64,000 bases of DNA from Acidobacteriota bacterium (lineage in GTDB: Bacteria; Acidobacteriota; Thermoanaerobaculia; Multivoradales; SZUA-115), in assembly GCA_024277255.1 (NCBI GenBank), contig JAJRVQ010000127.1, positions 1 to 64,000 of the forward strand. The letters run 5' to 3'. How positions within the stretch are numbered: position 1 is the first letter of the stretch; each line of letters starts with the position of its first letter. Both the position numbers and the translations under genes were made by a program. The notes beneath the pieces are model-generated. The model ran no database searches. It was not told where the DNA came from and saw only the letters and a program-made list of their open reading frames with translations. Below are positions 1 through 8,358 of this stretch, piece by piece.

Positions 1-342
1 GGTTGGCAGGTCGAGGGTCTCGAAGATCGCATGCAGGTTGTTTTCGACGGTCAGCTTGCGGAACACCGATGGCTCCTGCGGCAGGTAGCTGATGCCTCGT
101 TGGGCCCGCATGTACATCGGCAGATCGGTGATTTCCTCGTCACCGAGGAAGACCTGGCCGCGATCGGGAGGCGTCAGCCCGACCACCATGTAGAAGGTGG
201 TGGTCTTACCGGCGCCGTTGGGGCCGAGAAGGCCGACGATCTCGCCCGGGTGCACCTCGATCGAGACATCCTGAACCACTGGCCGGCCGCGATAGACCTT
301 GCGCAGGTTCTTGGTGGCGAGTTGCCTGGTACCTTCGGTCAT
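1..342 (-). CDS. lptB: LPS export ABC transporter ATP-binding protein LptB (3' end outside window)
   Basis: The visible 114 codons are the N-terminal half of an ABC ATPase. They hold the Walker A motif [13 protein letters not shown], followed by [11 protein letters not shown] and the Q-loop region [17 protein letters not shown], wording typical of LptB. LptB sits on the cytoplasmic face of the inner membrane and powers LPS extraction by LptFG and its movement along the LptC-LptA bridge. The signature motif, Walker B and C-terminus lie beyond position 1. The ATG at 342 overlaps the stop of the upstream lptC-lptA fusion by 4 bases (ATGA), so the two genes are translationally coupled. The neighbour makes LptB much more likely than another branched-chain-type ATPase. 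Confidence 0.93.
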   Translation of the reverse strand, partial: MTEGTRQLATKNLRKVYRGRPVVQDVSIEVHPGEIVGLLGPNGAGKTTTFYMVVGLTPPDRGQVFLGDEEITDLPMYMRAQRGISYLPQEPSVFRKLTVENNLHAIFETLDLPT

Positions 343-2348
343 CGGTTCTCCGAGTCGGTGGTCGCGCTGTGGTCAGGGAGTGAGGCACCGGACTGGAAGG
401 TACCTGTTTCGAGATCGTAGACCATACGTTTACCGGTCACGACCCGGCCTTGCCGATCTTCGAGTTGCACCGGGCTGCCGCGAATGTCGATCACCTGCTC
501 GCCGATCCGGTAGAGGGCGCTGTCACCGCCTGAGATCACCGTGCCCGAAAGCGGGTCGAGGATCTCGACGTTCTCTTCGCACAGCATCCTTTCCGCTCCT
601 CCGTCAGGGTCCATCTCGACACTCAGTTGCTGGCAGCTGATGGCACGTGTGCCTTGCAAGGAGCGCACCGAGCCGCTGTAGATCAGACTACCCGCCGCGC
701 GCAGATAGTGCATCGCATCCGCGGTCACCTCGATCGGTGTGGGAGGCGTCTGTGTCGCCTCGCCGCTGGTTACGCTACGGCCCATGGTGCGAACGTGGCC
801 CTCGGCGACGAGGCTTTGCTCATCCTCTTTGCCGGTCAGCGAGTCGGCGAGAATCAGGTCGTTGCCGCGCCAGGCTCTCACCTCGCCGCGAAAGAGGAAG
901 CCGGGCGGCTTTTGGCGCAGGTAGGCTTGCTCGGCCTCGATCCAGATGGCCCCTTCTCCTCCACCCAGCGGACTGCCTTCGAGGAGCCGGCCGCCAGTCT
1001 CCTCAGCCAGGCGCGAGCGGGTGCCGCCGCTGGCGTGGAGCACACCGCTGGCCCGGTCGTATTGCACCAGCGGTCCCGAGAGGTCGCCGCGATCACTCTT
1101 CAAGTGCACCGGCGCACCTTCGAACTCACCCGTCAGTCTGGCGAAGTGGAAGGTGGCGCGGTCCGCGTCGACCTCCACTTCGTCGTCGCGGAAGGCGACC
1201 TTCTCGTCGAACACCGCCTGCTCGATGTCGCCGTTCGGGGTGAAGAAGGCCTCGGCCCGGCGTCCACTGATCCTGCGCCCTTCGCTCGCGTCGGTGTCGC
1301 CGGCCAGCGTCTCGACCAGGACGACATCGCTCCACCCCTCGGCTCCGGCCACCAGGCCGTTCTCGAAGTGACCGACGAGGTAGCGGGCACTGAGTTCGAA
1401 GCCCGATTGGCCTGGCTCAGCCCCCGGCTTGGCGAGGATTCGAGCCTGCTTGTTTTTCGATCCTTCGAGTTCGAACTGGCGAGGCGAGATGCTCTCGGTT
1501 TCGAAGTTCACCGACAGGCTGCGACCCGAGTAATCGAGGCGCCGTGATTCGCCTGCCCGCCCCATCTTGACCCAGCCCTCGATTCCCCACAGAGCGCGGA
1601 TGAACCTCGGAAAGGTCTCCGTATCGTCGAGGAAGAGGCTGAGCCGCTGGCCTTGAAGACGGCCGCCGTCAAACTGTAGCGCTGCCCCGCCGTCGACTCG
1701 GATGTGGTGGCGAACGCGATCGAAGAGGAGGCGCTCGGAACTGAGGGTGAACCGATGTTGGGCCTCCGGCAAGCTCTGCATCCAGACATCTCCGGAGAGC
1801 AGGTAGAGCCCGTCCTTGAGGTGGATTCGCAGGTGCTGGGCCTCCCCCTCGGCCAGATCGGCGTAGACGAATTGCAGCTTCTCATCGCCGCGTAGCAAAC
1901 GGCCCCTGTGCCGTAACTCGAGGGACGACGTGGTCAGCCGCAGTCCTGATTGGCTGGTGACCGTGACCTCATCCAGCAGAGTGACGTCGTCGGTGAGCGG
2001 ATTGAAGTAGGCCTCTTTGCTGGTCAGCGTGTAGATCTCGTCACCGACGAAAACCTGCGCGTGCATGCCACGAACAAAGGTCTGTTGGTCGGGGTCCGAC
2101 TGAGAACTCTCGCCATCGAGGATGAAGATCGTCTTGCCCTGGTCGGTGAGCACGTGCTGGAAGGCCGAGCTGGCCATGCGGATTTCGCCGAGGCCGCTGT
2201 CACCGAGTTTCTGCGTCGCTGCCGAGGTTGGCGTCGGCGCCTTGCCGGCTTGCCCGAAGCGGTAGAGACCGTAGAGGGCGGCGAGGGAAACCACCACCGC
2301 GAAAAGCAGCAAGATACGTAGTCGTCGTACGAGGTTCGGACTCTTCAT
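339..2348 (-). CDS. Fused LPS transport periplasmic protein (LptC-like N-terminus, LptA/OstA-like C-terminus)
   Basis: This 669-residue protein has one N-terminal membrane anchor (about residues 10-30) and then a long beta-rich periplasmic part. The first 200 or so residues fit LptC. The last 130, beginning near [12 protein letters not shown], have the repeated b-strand wording of LptA/OstA (for example [35 protein letters not shown]). The middle also looks like beta-jellyroll repeats. Escherichia coli LptC is about 190 residues and LptA about 185, so this is far longer than either and appears to combine both in one tethered bridge. Translation is coupled to lptB through a 4-base overlap. Exact domain borders cannot be set by eye. 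Confidence 0.85.
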   Translation of the reverse strand: MKSPNLVRRLRILLLFAVVVSLAALYGLYRFGQAGKAPTPTSAATQKLGDSGLGEIRMASSAFQHVLTDQGKTIFILDGESSQSDPDQQTFVRGMHAQVFVGDEIYTLTSKEAYFNPLTDDVTLLDEVTVTSQSGLRLTTSSLELRHRGRLLRGDEKLQFVYADLAEGEAQHLRIHLKDGLYLLSGDVWMQSLPEAQHRFTLSSERLLFDRVRHHIRVDGGAALQFDGGRLQGQRLSLFLDDTETFPRFIRALWGIEGWVKMGRAGESRRLDYSGRSLSVNFETESISPRQFELEGSKNKQARILAKPGAEPGQSGFELSARYLVGHFENGLVAGAEGWSDVVLVETLAGDTDASEGRRISGRRAEAFFTPNGDIEQAVFDEKVAFRDDEVEVDADRATFHFARLTGEFEGAPVHLKSDRGDLSGPLVQYDRASGVLHASGGTRSRLAEETGGRLLEGSPLGGGEGAIWIEAEQAYLRQKPPGFLFRGEVRAWRGNDLILADSLTGKEDEQSLVAEGHVRTMGRSVTSGEATQTPPTPIEVTADAMHYLRAAGSLIYSGSVRSLQGTRAISCQQLSVEMDPDGGAERMLCEENVEILDPLSGTVISGGDSALYRIGEQVIDIRGSPVQLEDRQGRVVTGKRMVYDLETGTFQSGASLPDHSATTDSENR

Positions 2349-2432
2349 GGGCTCTTCATACGGGGCCTGCGCAGGTCATCGGCAGGCGTCGGTGGTGGTT
2401 GAGTGTTGGGGGTTCACGTTGACCAGTGCGAC

Positions 2433-4124
2433 TCAGATCTCTCTGGCGTCGACCAAACGCAAGACCGGCTCGCCGCCACGATAGTCGTCGCGCTCCAGAA
2501 ACCCTAGTGTCTCAAATCTACCGGCCAGTTTCTCAGCCCGATCCGACCAGCCCCAGCCGAGGAGGCGTAGCGGCGACCCGTCGTCGCCCAAGGCCATGGC
2601 GGAGAGGTGGCCGTTGCCGAACAGGCGGGGTGATCCTTGGAGGTGCAAGGGACCTACCAGGAGCATCGGCTGCGGGTTGCCCTCACCGTGAGGTTCCAGA
2701 TTTCGCATGGCGCTGAGCAACGAGCGGTTGGCTTCGCGAGGTGAGAGTTCCAGCTCATATTGATAGCGCTTGCGTAGCAGTTCGCCCGGCCACTCCTCGG
2801 CTTTCTCTTCCCAGCGCCGGCGCACCGTTTCGAGTTGCGTGCGGCTGAGCGTCATGCCGATCGCCTGTGCGTGCCCACCGAAGCGCAGGTAGTCCTGCTT
2901 CCAGGCGGCGAGGAACCGATGCAGATCGATACCCGCAACGCTGCGCCCTGAACCGGTGGCGGTATCGGTTTCGGTATCGAGGCTGAGGAGAATGGTCGGC
3001 CGGCAAAGTTCCCGCGCCAACCGACCGGCGGCGATGCCGACGACTCCCCGGTGCCATCCTTCGTTCCAGGCGACGGCGATCGGTGGCAGCGAGTCACGGG
3101 CCTCGATGGTGGCTCGTGCCTCTTCGACCACTTTGGCCTCTTCCGCTTGCCGATCCCGGTTGGACTGATCCAACTCGGCGGCGAGAGCTTCCGCCTGTTG
3201 GTGGTCGGTGGCCAGAAGTAGCTCCAGCGCTCGATCGGGGCTCGCCAGCCGGCCCGCCGCGTTGATCCGTGGCCCCAGGCGGAAGCCGACATCGGAGGCG
3301 GTGAGAGGTGGCTTGACTCCGGCCTTCTTCATCAAGGCCCTGAGCCCTAGTGAGCGAGTCTGTCCGAGTGCCTTGAGACCGAGGGCGGCGATCACCCGAT
3401 TCTCGCCGCGCAGGGGGACCATGTCGGCGATGGTGCCCAGGCAGGCGATTCGCAACAGCTGGTGGATGGGAAGGCTGCGGCCACACCGATCGGCGAAGGC
3501 CAGGGCAAGTTTGAGCGCCAGGCCGACGCCGGCCAGATCGGGAAAGGGATAGGTGCAATCTTCCTGGCGCGGATTGATCAGCAAGGCGCCGGCCGGTAGC
3601 TGGTCGCCGGGGATGTGATGGTCGGTGATCAGCACGTCGATGCCCGCCTCGGCGGCGCGGTCGACCGCGGCCATCGAGGAGACACCGCAGTCGACGGTGA
3701 CGATCACCGAGGCTCCAACTTCTTGGGCCCGATCGACGTGCACCGGTTGAAAGCCGTAGCCCTCGAGCAATCGGTGCGGCAGAATCGGCTCCGCTGTCAG
3801 GCCGCAGGCGCGTAGCACTCCCAGCAGCAGGGCGGTCGCGGTGACGCCGTCGACATCATAGTCGCCCACGACGACGACCGCTTCCCGTTGCTGCAGGGCC
3901 CGGTGCAGCCGCTCGACCGCCTGCGGTAGGCCGGCGAGCAGGTGCGGATCGTGAAGCTGGTCCAGCGCCGGGGTGAGGAAGCGTTGGACGGCGGCGGAGT
4001 CTTCGACGCCACGCCGAGCCAGGAGCGCCGGAAAGAAGGCCGGGAGGCCGTCACAGCCGAGCTGCGCGGCGACTTCAGGAACCGGCGCGCAATGCCATTC
4101 GGCCGCGGTTGTGGAGAAGGTCAA
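2433..4124 (-). CDS. recJ: Single-stranded-DNA-specific 5'-3' exonuclease RecJ
   Basis: RecJ degrades single-stranded DNA 5' to 3' in RecF-pathway recombination, mismatch repair and base-excision repair. The DHH-family signatures are all present: GDYDVDGVTAT (about residues 87-97), VTVDCGVSS, ITDHHIPGD, GPRINAAGR, the DHHA1 part GWHRGVVGIAAGRLA, and GGHAQAIGM. I chose a TTG start at 4124 that overlaps the accA stop (TTGA) with GAGGA just upstream; this gives 563 residues, the usual RecJ length. The open frame continues upstream to 4379, but that extra part lies inside accA and is Arg/Pro-rich shadow sequence. The C-terminal OB-like region is present and ends at LVDAREI. Confidence 0.95.
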   Translation of the reverse strand: MTFSTTAAEWHCAPVPEVAAQLGCDGLPAFFPALLARRGVEDSAAVQRFLTPALDQLHDPHLLAGLPQAVERLHRALQQREAVVVVGDYDVDGVTATALLLGVLRACGLTAEPILPHRLLEGYGFQPVHVDRAQEVGASVIVTVDCGVSSMAAVDRAAEAGIDVLITDHHIPGDQLPAGALLINPRQEDCTYPFPDLAGVGLALKLALAFADRCGRSLPIHQLLRIACLGTIADMVPLRGENRVIAALGLKALGQTRSLGLRALMKKAGVKPPLTASDVGFRLGPRINAAGRLASPDRALELLLATDHQQAEALAAELDQSNRDRQAEEAKVVEEARATIEARDSLPPIAVAWNEGWHRGVVGIAAGRLARELCRPTILLSLDTETDTATGSGRSVAGIDLHRFLAAWKQDYLRFGGHAQAIGMTLSRTQLETVRRRWEEKAEEWPGELLRKRYQYELELSPREANRSLLSAMRNLEPHGEGNPQPMLLVGPLHLQGSPRLFGNGHLSAMALGDDGSPLRLLGWGWSDRAEKLAGRFETLGFLERDDYRGGEPVLRLVDAREI

Positions 4125-5074
4125 CGTTCCTCGAAAGCACCGAGGGCGCGGAACTTGGCGTAGCGGTTGGCGAGCAAGGTGTCGGCATCGAGCGGGTCTA
4201 ACTCGCTGAGGCTCTGCTCGATCACTTCGCCGACTCGCTGGCAGGTCAGCTGCGGGTCGCTGTGGGCGCCGCCGAGAGGTTCGGGGATGACCGAGTCGAC
4301 GACGCCCAGTTTGATCAGATCCGGTGCGGTCAGGCGTAGCGCCTCGGCGGCCTCCGCCTTGCGGCTCTGGTCTTTCCAAAGGATGGCGGCGCAGCCCTCG
4401 GGCGAGATCACCGAGTAGGTCGAATACTCCAGCATGTAGACGCGATCACCGATCCCCAGGGCCAGGGCTCCCCCGCTGCCGCCTTCACCGGTGATGGTGA
4501 CGACGATCGGCACCCGCAGTGAGGCCATCTCGATCAGGTTGCGGGCGATGGCTTCGGCCTGGCCGCGCTCTTCGGCGCCGATACCGGGATAGGCGCCGGG
4601 GGTGTCGATGAAGGTGAGTACCGGCATGGAGAATTTCTCCGCCAGTTTCATCACCCGCAGCGCTTTGCGATAGCCCTCGGGCCGCGGTTGGCCGAAGTTG
4701 CGGTGGATGCGAGATTTGGTGGTGCGCCCTTTCTGGTGGCCGATGACGGCGACCGATCGATCTCGGAAGCTGGCGAAGCCGGCGACGATGGCCGGATCGT
4801 CGCCAAATCGGCGATCGCCGTGGATTTCGACCCACTCCTCCATCAGGTGGTCGATGTAGTCGAGCGCGTAGGGTCTGCCGGCGTGGCGAGCGACGAGGGT
4901 CTTCTGCCAGCGGTTGAGGTTGCCGTAGACCTCGGCGGTCTGTTTGGTCAGCGTGGCGCGGAGTTTTTCGAGTTCCTTGGAGTGGTCGCTACCCTCGGGG
5001 TAGCCCTCCAGTTCCTCGATGCGGCGGCGCAGTTCGACGAGCGGTTCTTCAAAGGCGTTGTCAGCTAGGACCAT
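4121..5074 (-). CDS. accA: Acetyl-CoA carboxylase carboxyltransferase subunit alpha
   Basis: AccA and AccD together move the carboxyl group from biotin-carrier protein to acetyl-CoA, the first committed step of fatty acid synthesis in the cytoplasm. The sequence carries the AccA hallmarks EIHGDRRFGDDPAIVAGFA, GHQKGRTTKSRIHRNFG, PVLTFIDTPGAYPGIGAEE and GEGGSGGALALGIGDRVYML. With the ATG at 5074 it is 317 residues, matching the family (about 319). In-frame ATGs at 5092 and 5110 exist but none has a good ribosome site. The stop overlaps the proposed TTG of recJ. No accD is in the window. Its promoter must lie in the repeat-filled gap upstream. Confidence 0.95.
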   Translation of the reverse strand: MVLADNAFEEPLVELRRRIEELEGYPEGSDHSKELEKLRATLTKQTAEVYGNLNRWQKTLVARHAGRPYALDYIDHLMEEWVEIHGDRRFGDDPAIVAGFASFRDRSVAVIGHQKGRTTKSRIHRNFGQPRPEGYRKALRVMKLAEKFSMPVLTFIDTPGAYPGIGAEERGQAEAIARNLIEMASLRVPIVVTITGEGGSGGALALGIGDRVYMLEYSTYSVISPEGCAAILWKDQSRKAEAAEALRLTAPDLIKLGVVDSVIPEPLGGAHSDPQLTCQRVGEVIEQSLSELDPLDADTLLANRYAKFRALGAFEER

Positions 5075-5125
5075 ACTGCGGGAACCTAACATCAATGGGG
5101 GGGGCGTCAAAGGGGTTGGCCGAGC

Positions 5126-5317
5126 CGGTCTCTGCCGCCAAGTGGCCGGGCGGCCGCGTGGGCAGGATGGTTGCCCTGCGCGTCGGCCCGCTCCGGGCGC
5201 CCGCTGAACTCGCCGCTTCGCGGCTCAAACAGCAGCGGTCGCTTTTCCTCCGCGCGCCGATCCGTGCCCTCGGCTGGCCAGTGCCCGCAGCCTAAGGCCA
5301 CTTGGCGACAGAGACCG
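5126..5317. repeat. 192-bp element with 22-bp terminal inverted repeats (MITE-like)
   Basis: The left arm at 5126-5147 reads CGGTCTCTGCCGCCAAGTGG (20 of 22 bases shown); the right arm at 5296-5317 is its reverse complement with one mismatch. The 148 bases between have no gene. The size, the long terminal inverted repeats and the lack of coding capacity fit a miniature inverted-repeat element mobilised in trans, but I see no clear target-site duplication, so a large structured RNA or an older remnant remains possible. Confidence 0.55.
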
Positions 5318-5342
5318 ACTCTAGGGTGGTGGGTGTTTGACG

Positions 5343-5538
5343 CCTCGCGTCTCGCTTTGCTCGACTCTCGGCTCTGTCCTGCTCCAGGAATCGAGATCTC
5401 GCCGCCTCGCGTCTCGCTTCGCTCGACTCTCGGCTATGTCCTGCTCCAGAAATCGAGCCTTCGCCGCTTCGCGTCTCGCTTCGCTCGACTCTCGGCACGA
5501 TCCTGCTTCCACCATCGAGCCTTCGCCGCTTCGCGTCT
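5343..5538. repeat. 62-bp tandem repeat array, about 3.2 copies
   Basis: Units begin at 5343, 5405 and 5467 with a partial fourth at 5529, an exact 62-base period. Each unit starts with CCTCGCGTCTCGCTTCGCTC or a close variant and ends in ATCGAG plus TCGCCG. Units 1 and 2 are nearly identical apart from a few substitutions; unit 3 diverges in its second half. Because the unit length is not a multiple of three, it is not a protein repeat. Adjacent copies abut directly, with no spacers. Confidence 0.85.
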
Positions 5539-5564
5539 GTTATTGCTGATCTTGACGCCGTCCC

Positions 5565-5588
5565 GTAGGGGCGCAATTCATTGCGCCC
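5565..5588. repeat. Short palindrome (GGGCGCAAT..ATTGCGCCC)
   Basis: Two perfectly complementary 9-base arms at 5569-5577 and 5580-5588 lie 41 bases past the priA stop and are preceded by GTAG. The text resembles short dispersed palindromes seen between genes in many bacterial genomes. It could end priA transcription or be a REP-type element; there is no T-tract on the minus strand, so I do not call it a classical terminator. Confidence 0.5.
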
Positions 5589-5628
5589 GCGCCGGCGGAA
5601 CGCACGACCCCCGCCGCCCCGGGCCGTC

Positions 5629-8064
5629 CTACAGGAGGTGGTAGGGGTCTACGTCGATGGTGAGATCATAGGAGGTTTTTTGGGGGATGACGGCTCTTAG
5701 GAGCTGGTGGAGGTTCTTGCCGGAGGTTCCTCTGAGGAGTAACTGGAAGCGCCAGCGGTTTCTTAGCTTTTCTAGGGGGGCGGGGGCGGGGCCGGTGATT
5801 CTTAGGGCACGGGCTAGGGGGTGCTGTTGGAGTTGTTGGGCGAGTTGGGCCATTTTCTGTTGGGCTTTGTCGCGTTTGGCGTCTTGGACCAGGAGTTGGA
5901 CCATGCGGCTGTACGGAGGGTAGTGGAAGGCCTGGCGGAAGCGCATTTCTTGTTGGGCGAAGGCGGAGTCGTCGTGGTTGAGGGCGGCTTGGATGGCGTA
6001 GTGGTCGGGGTGGTAGGTCTGGATGACGACTTTGCCGGGCCGTTTGCCTCGGCCGGCTCGGCCGGCGAGTTGGGTGAGGAGGTTGTAGGTCTTCTCCACC
6101 GCTCTGAAGTCGGGGAAGCCCAGGTAGGTGTCGGCGGCGAGAACGGCGGTGAGGGCGACTTTGGGGAAGTGATGGCCTTTGGAGACCATTTGGGTGCCGA
6201 TCAGGATGTCGACTTCGCCTTGGCCGAATCTCTCCAGGACGGCGGCGGCGCCGCCGGGGCGGCGGACGGTGTCGCGGTCGAGGACGGCGAGTCTCGCCTG
6301 CGGGAAGAGTTCGCGGACCTGTTCTTCGACTCTTTCGGTGCCGGCTCCGATGGGCTCCAGGGCGCTCTCGCCGCAGGCGTGGCAGGTTTGGGGGACGGGG
6401 CGGGTGGAGCCGCAGTAGTGGCAGACGAGGATCTTCCGGCGGCGGTGGAAGGTTCTCGGCAGGCCGCAGGCGTCGCATTTCTGGTCTTCGCCGCAGGCGC
6501 GGCAGAGGAGGATGGGCGAGTAGCCTCGGCGGTTTCTGAGCAGGATGATCTGATCCTTGGCTTCCAAGGCCAGGGTCACTTCGCTGCACAGCCGCTGGGA
6601 GAAGGTGATGTCGCCGGGTCTGCGGCTCGATTTGGGCTCCCGGCGCAGGTCGACGAGGATTCCCTCCGGCAGTTTCCCCTGCCCCGCTCTCTGGGTCAGT
6701 TCGAGCCGGGTCAGTCTGCCCCGCTGCACGTTGTGGCGGGTCTCCAGGCTGGGGGTCGCGGAGATGAGCAGGGTGACCGCCCGGCTGTCGCGACCACGGA
6801 CCAGCGCGAGGTCGCGGCCGTTGTAGTGCGGTGAGATGTCCTGCTTGTAGGAGGAGTCCTGCTCTTCGTCGACCACCAACAAACCGAGTTCTTTGAGCGG
6901 CGCGAAGAGGGCCGAGCGGGGGCCGAGGACGACGTGGGCGCTGCCCTGGCGAACCCGTTCCCATTCCTGGTGGCGCTCGTTGGTGCTCATCGCCGAGTGG
7001 AGGATCGCCAGCTGATCGCCGAAGCGCCGGCGGGCCTGCTGGGCCAGGGCCGGCACCAGGGCGATCTCGGGAACCAGGAGGATCGACGAGCGGCCCAGGG
7101 CGAGGGCGTGGGCGGCGGCGCGCAGGTAGACCTCGGTCTTGCCCGAACCGGTGATGCCGGCGAGCAGGAAGCCGGCAGGGAAAGCCGCTCCCTGTGCGGC
7201 CTGGTCGAGCGCGCCGGTGATCGCATCGACAGCCACCCGTTGGTCCTGGCGCAGAACGATCTTCGCCGCCTCGCTGTGGGGGCTCAGCTGGTGCCGATCG
7301 AGACCGATTCGTTCGATCTGGGTGAAGCTGCGCAGCAGTTCCAGCTTGACCAGCCGGCGGACGACGGCCGGCGTGCAGCCGACGGCGGCGGTGACGCCGG
7401 CGACCGAGTCGGGCCGGCCGAGGGCGGCCAGATACTCGATCACCGCCCGTCCTTTGACCGAGCGTCCCGCCTTCCCCATCGTCTCTTCAAGCTCGGCGCC
7501 AGGGGGCAGCTCGACCGCGTTGGAGTAGCGGGCGCCGCGCCGCCGGCGCTCGCCGACCACGGCCCGGCCCTCCTCCGCCAGCCGGTCGAGCAGGTCGGCG
7601 AGGTCGGGCAAGCCGGTGGCGCGCTGAAGCTGCGCCACTTTCACTCGCCCCTTGGCGCGCAGGAATTCGACCACCTGGCGCTCCTTCTCGGAGCGGGGAG
7701 GCGCCAGCGCTCCGGCGTCGGTCAGCCAGACCTTGCGAACTCCCCAGGGCGGCAGGTCGGCCGGCAAGATCGAGCGCAATACCTCGCCCAGCGGTGCCAG
7801 GTAGTAGTCCGCGGCAAAGCGGGCCAGTTGCAGCAGATCGCCGGTCACCACCGGCTCGCGGTCGACCACCTCGTCGAGATCCCGCACCCGGATGTGGGCC
7901 GGAGCTTCGGCCGGCTTGCCGACGATGACGCCGATCACCCGCTGCTTGCCGACCCGCACGCGCACCCGCGAGCCGATGGCGGCGAGGGACTCGAAGGGCT
8001 CCGGGACCGAATAGAGGAGCGGATCCGGCAGCGGCAGCGGTACGGCGACGGAGACGTAGGACAC
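5629..8064 (-). CDS. priA: Primosomal replication restart helicase PriA
   Basis: PriA recognises stalled or repaired forks and reloads the replisome with DnaB. The 811-residue protein has the family layout: N-terminal DNA-binding region (SVAVPLPLPDPLLYSVP), winged-helix region, then the helicase with Walker A GITGSGKTEVYLRA, DEEQ box LLVVDEEQDSSYKQD, SATPSLET, the zinc-binding insertion with eight cysteines (CRACGEDQKCDACG, CHYCGS, CHACGE), and motif VI QLAGRAGRGKRPG. Motif II reads DEEQ rather than the more usual DEEH. The start is GTG at 8064; no strong ribosome site is seen. The small zinc-ribbon gene at 8087-8353 lies 22 bp upstream on the same strand. Confidence 0.95.
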   Translation of the reverse strand: MSYVSVAVPLPLPDPLLYSVPEPFESLAAIGSRVRVRVGKQRVIGVIVGKPAEAPAHIRVRDLDEVVDREPVVTGDLLQLARFAADYYLAPLGEVLRSILPADLPPWGVRKVWLTDAGALAPPRSEKERQVVEFLRAKGRVKVAQLQRATGLPDLADLLDRLAEEGRAVVGERRRRGARYSNAVELPPGAELEETMGKAGRSVKGRAVIEYLAALGRPDSVAGVTAAVGCTPAVVRRLVKLELLRSFTQIERIGLDRHQLSPHSEAAKIVLRQDQRVAVDAITGALDQAAQGAAFPAGFLLAGITGSGKTEVYLRAAAHALALGRSSILLVPEIALVPALAQQARRRFGDQLAILHSAMSTNERHQEWERVRQGSAHVVLGPRSALFAPLKELGLLVVDEEQDSSYKQDISPHYNGRDLALVRGRDSRAVTLLISATPSLETRHNVQRGRLTRLELTQRAGQGKLPEGILVDLRREPKSSRRPGDITFSQRLCSEVTLALEAKDQIILLRNRRGYSPILLCRACGEDQKCDACGLPRTFHRRRKILVCHYCGSTRPVPQTCHACGESALEPIGAGTERVEEQVRELFPQARLAVLDRDTVRRPGGAAAVLERFGQGEVDILIGTQMVSKGHHFPKVALTAVLAADTYLGFPDFRAVEKTYNLLTQLAGRAGRGKRPGKVVIQTYHPDHYAIQAALNHDDSAFAQQEMRFRQAFHYPPYSRMVQLLVQDAKRDKAQQKMAQLAQQLQQHPLARALRITGPAPAPLEKLRNRWRFQLLLRGTSGKNLHQLLRAVIPQKTSYDLTIDVDPYHLL

Positions 8065-8086
8065 AGGGGGTGACCGCCGCGAGGGA

Positions 8087-8353
8087 TCAGTCAGCCGTCG
8101 TGGCCGGGGCTTTGGCGCGGCAGCTCTCGCCGCAGTACGCTTGCCCGCCGTCGAGAATCGCCCGCTCCTGCGGCAGATGAACCCCGCAGCGGACGCAGCG
8201 CACCAACTTGCCGGTCACCTCCCGCGGCCTATCCTCGGGGGCTCGTGGATCGGGTCCGACCCGGTTCTGCTCGCCGCCGATCTGCTGGACCACGGAACGC
8301 AAGGCTTGCCACAGCAAGAGGGTGGCACCGAGCAGGACGAGAAAACGGCTCAT
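8087..8353 (-). CDS. Small membrane-anchored zinc-ribbon protein (PP0621-like)
   Basis: This 88-residue protein starts with one membrane segment (SRFLVLLGATLLLWQALRSV) and ends with a CxxC ... CxxxC pair (CVRCGVHLP and YCGESC) that should bind one zinc ion. The pattern and size match the poorly known PP0621 family of short membrane zinc-ribbon proteins. It lies between priA and a coiled-coil secreted protein, all on the minus strand with gaps of 5-22 bp, so the three are probably co-transcribed. No function is known. Confidence 0.7.
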   Translation of the reverse strand: MSRFLVLLGATLLLWQALRSVVQQIGGEQNRVGPDPRAPEDRPREVTGKLVRCVRCGVHLPQERAILDGGQAYCGESCRAKAPATTAD

Positions 8354-8358
8354 GGCGT

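Larger units (their letters stand above)
5075..5628. other. Repeat-rich noncoding gap between accA and priA
   Basis: These 554 bases hold no credible gene. Three structures are visible and listed separately: a 192-bp element bounded by near-perfect 22-bp inverted repeats, a 62-bp tandem repeat array, and a short palindrome. Open frames here read as repeats of SRFARLS-type text and are consequences of the tandem repeat. The accA promoter should lie here too, but I see no clear -35/-10 pair. Confidence 0.7.

Noticed and set aside
5343-5538. CRISPR array
   Set aside because: Repeat units abut with a 62-base period and no spacers, and no cas genes are present.
5822-6834. Long open frame on the plus strand inside priA
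   Set aside because: It lies exactly opposite priA in a GC-rich region, has low-complexity Gly/Ala/Val text and no motif; it is a shadow of the helicase gene.
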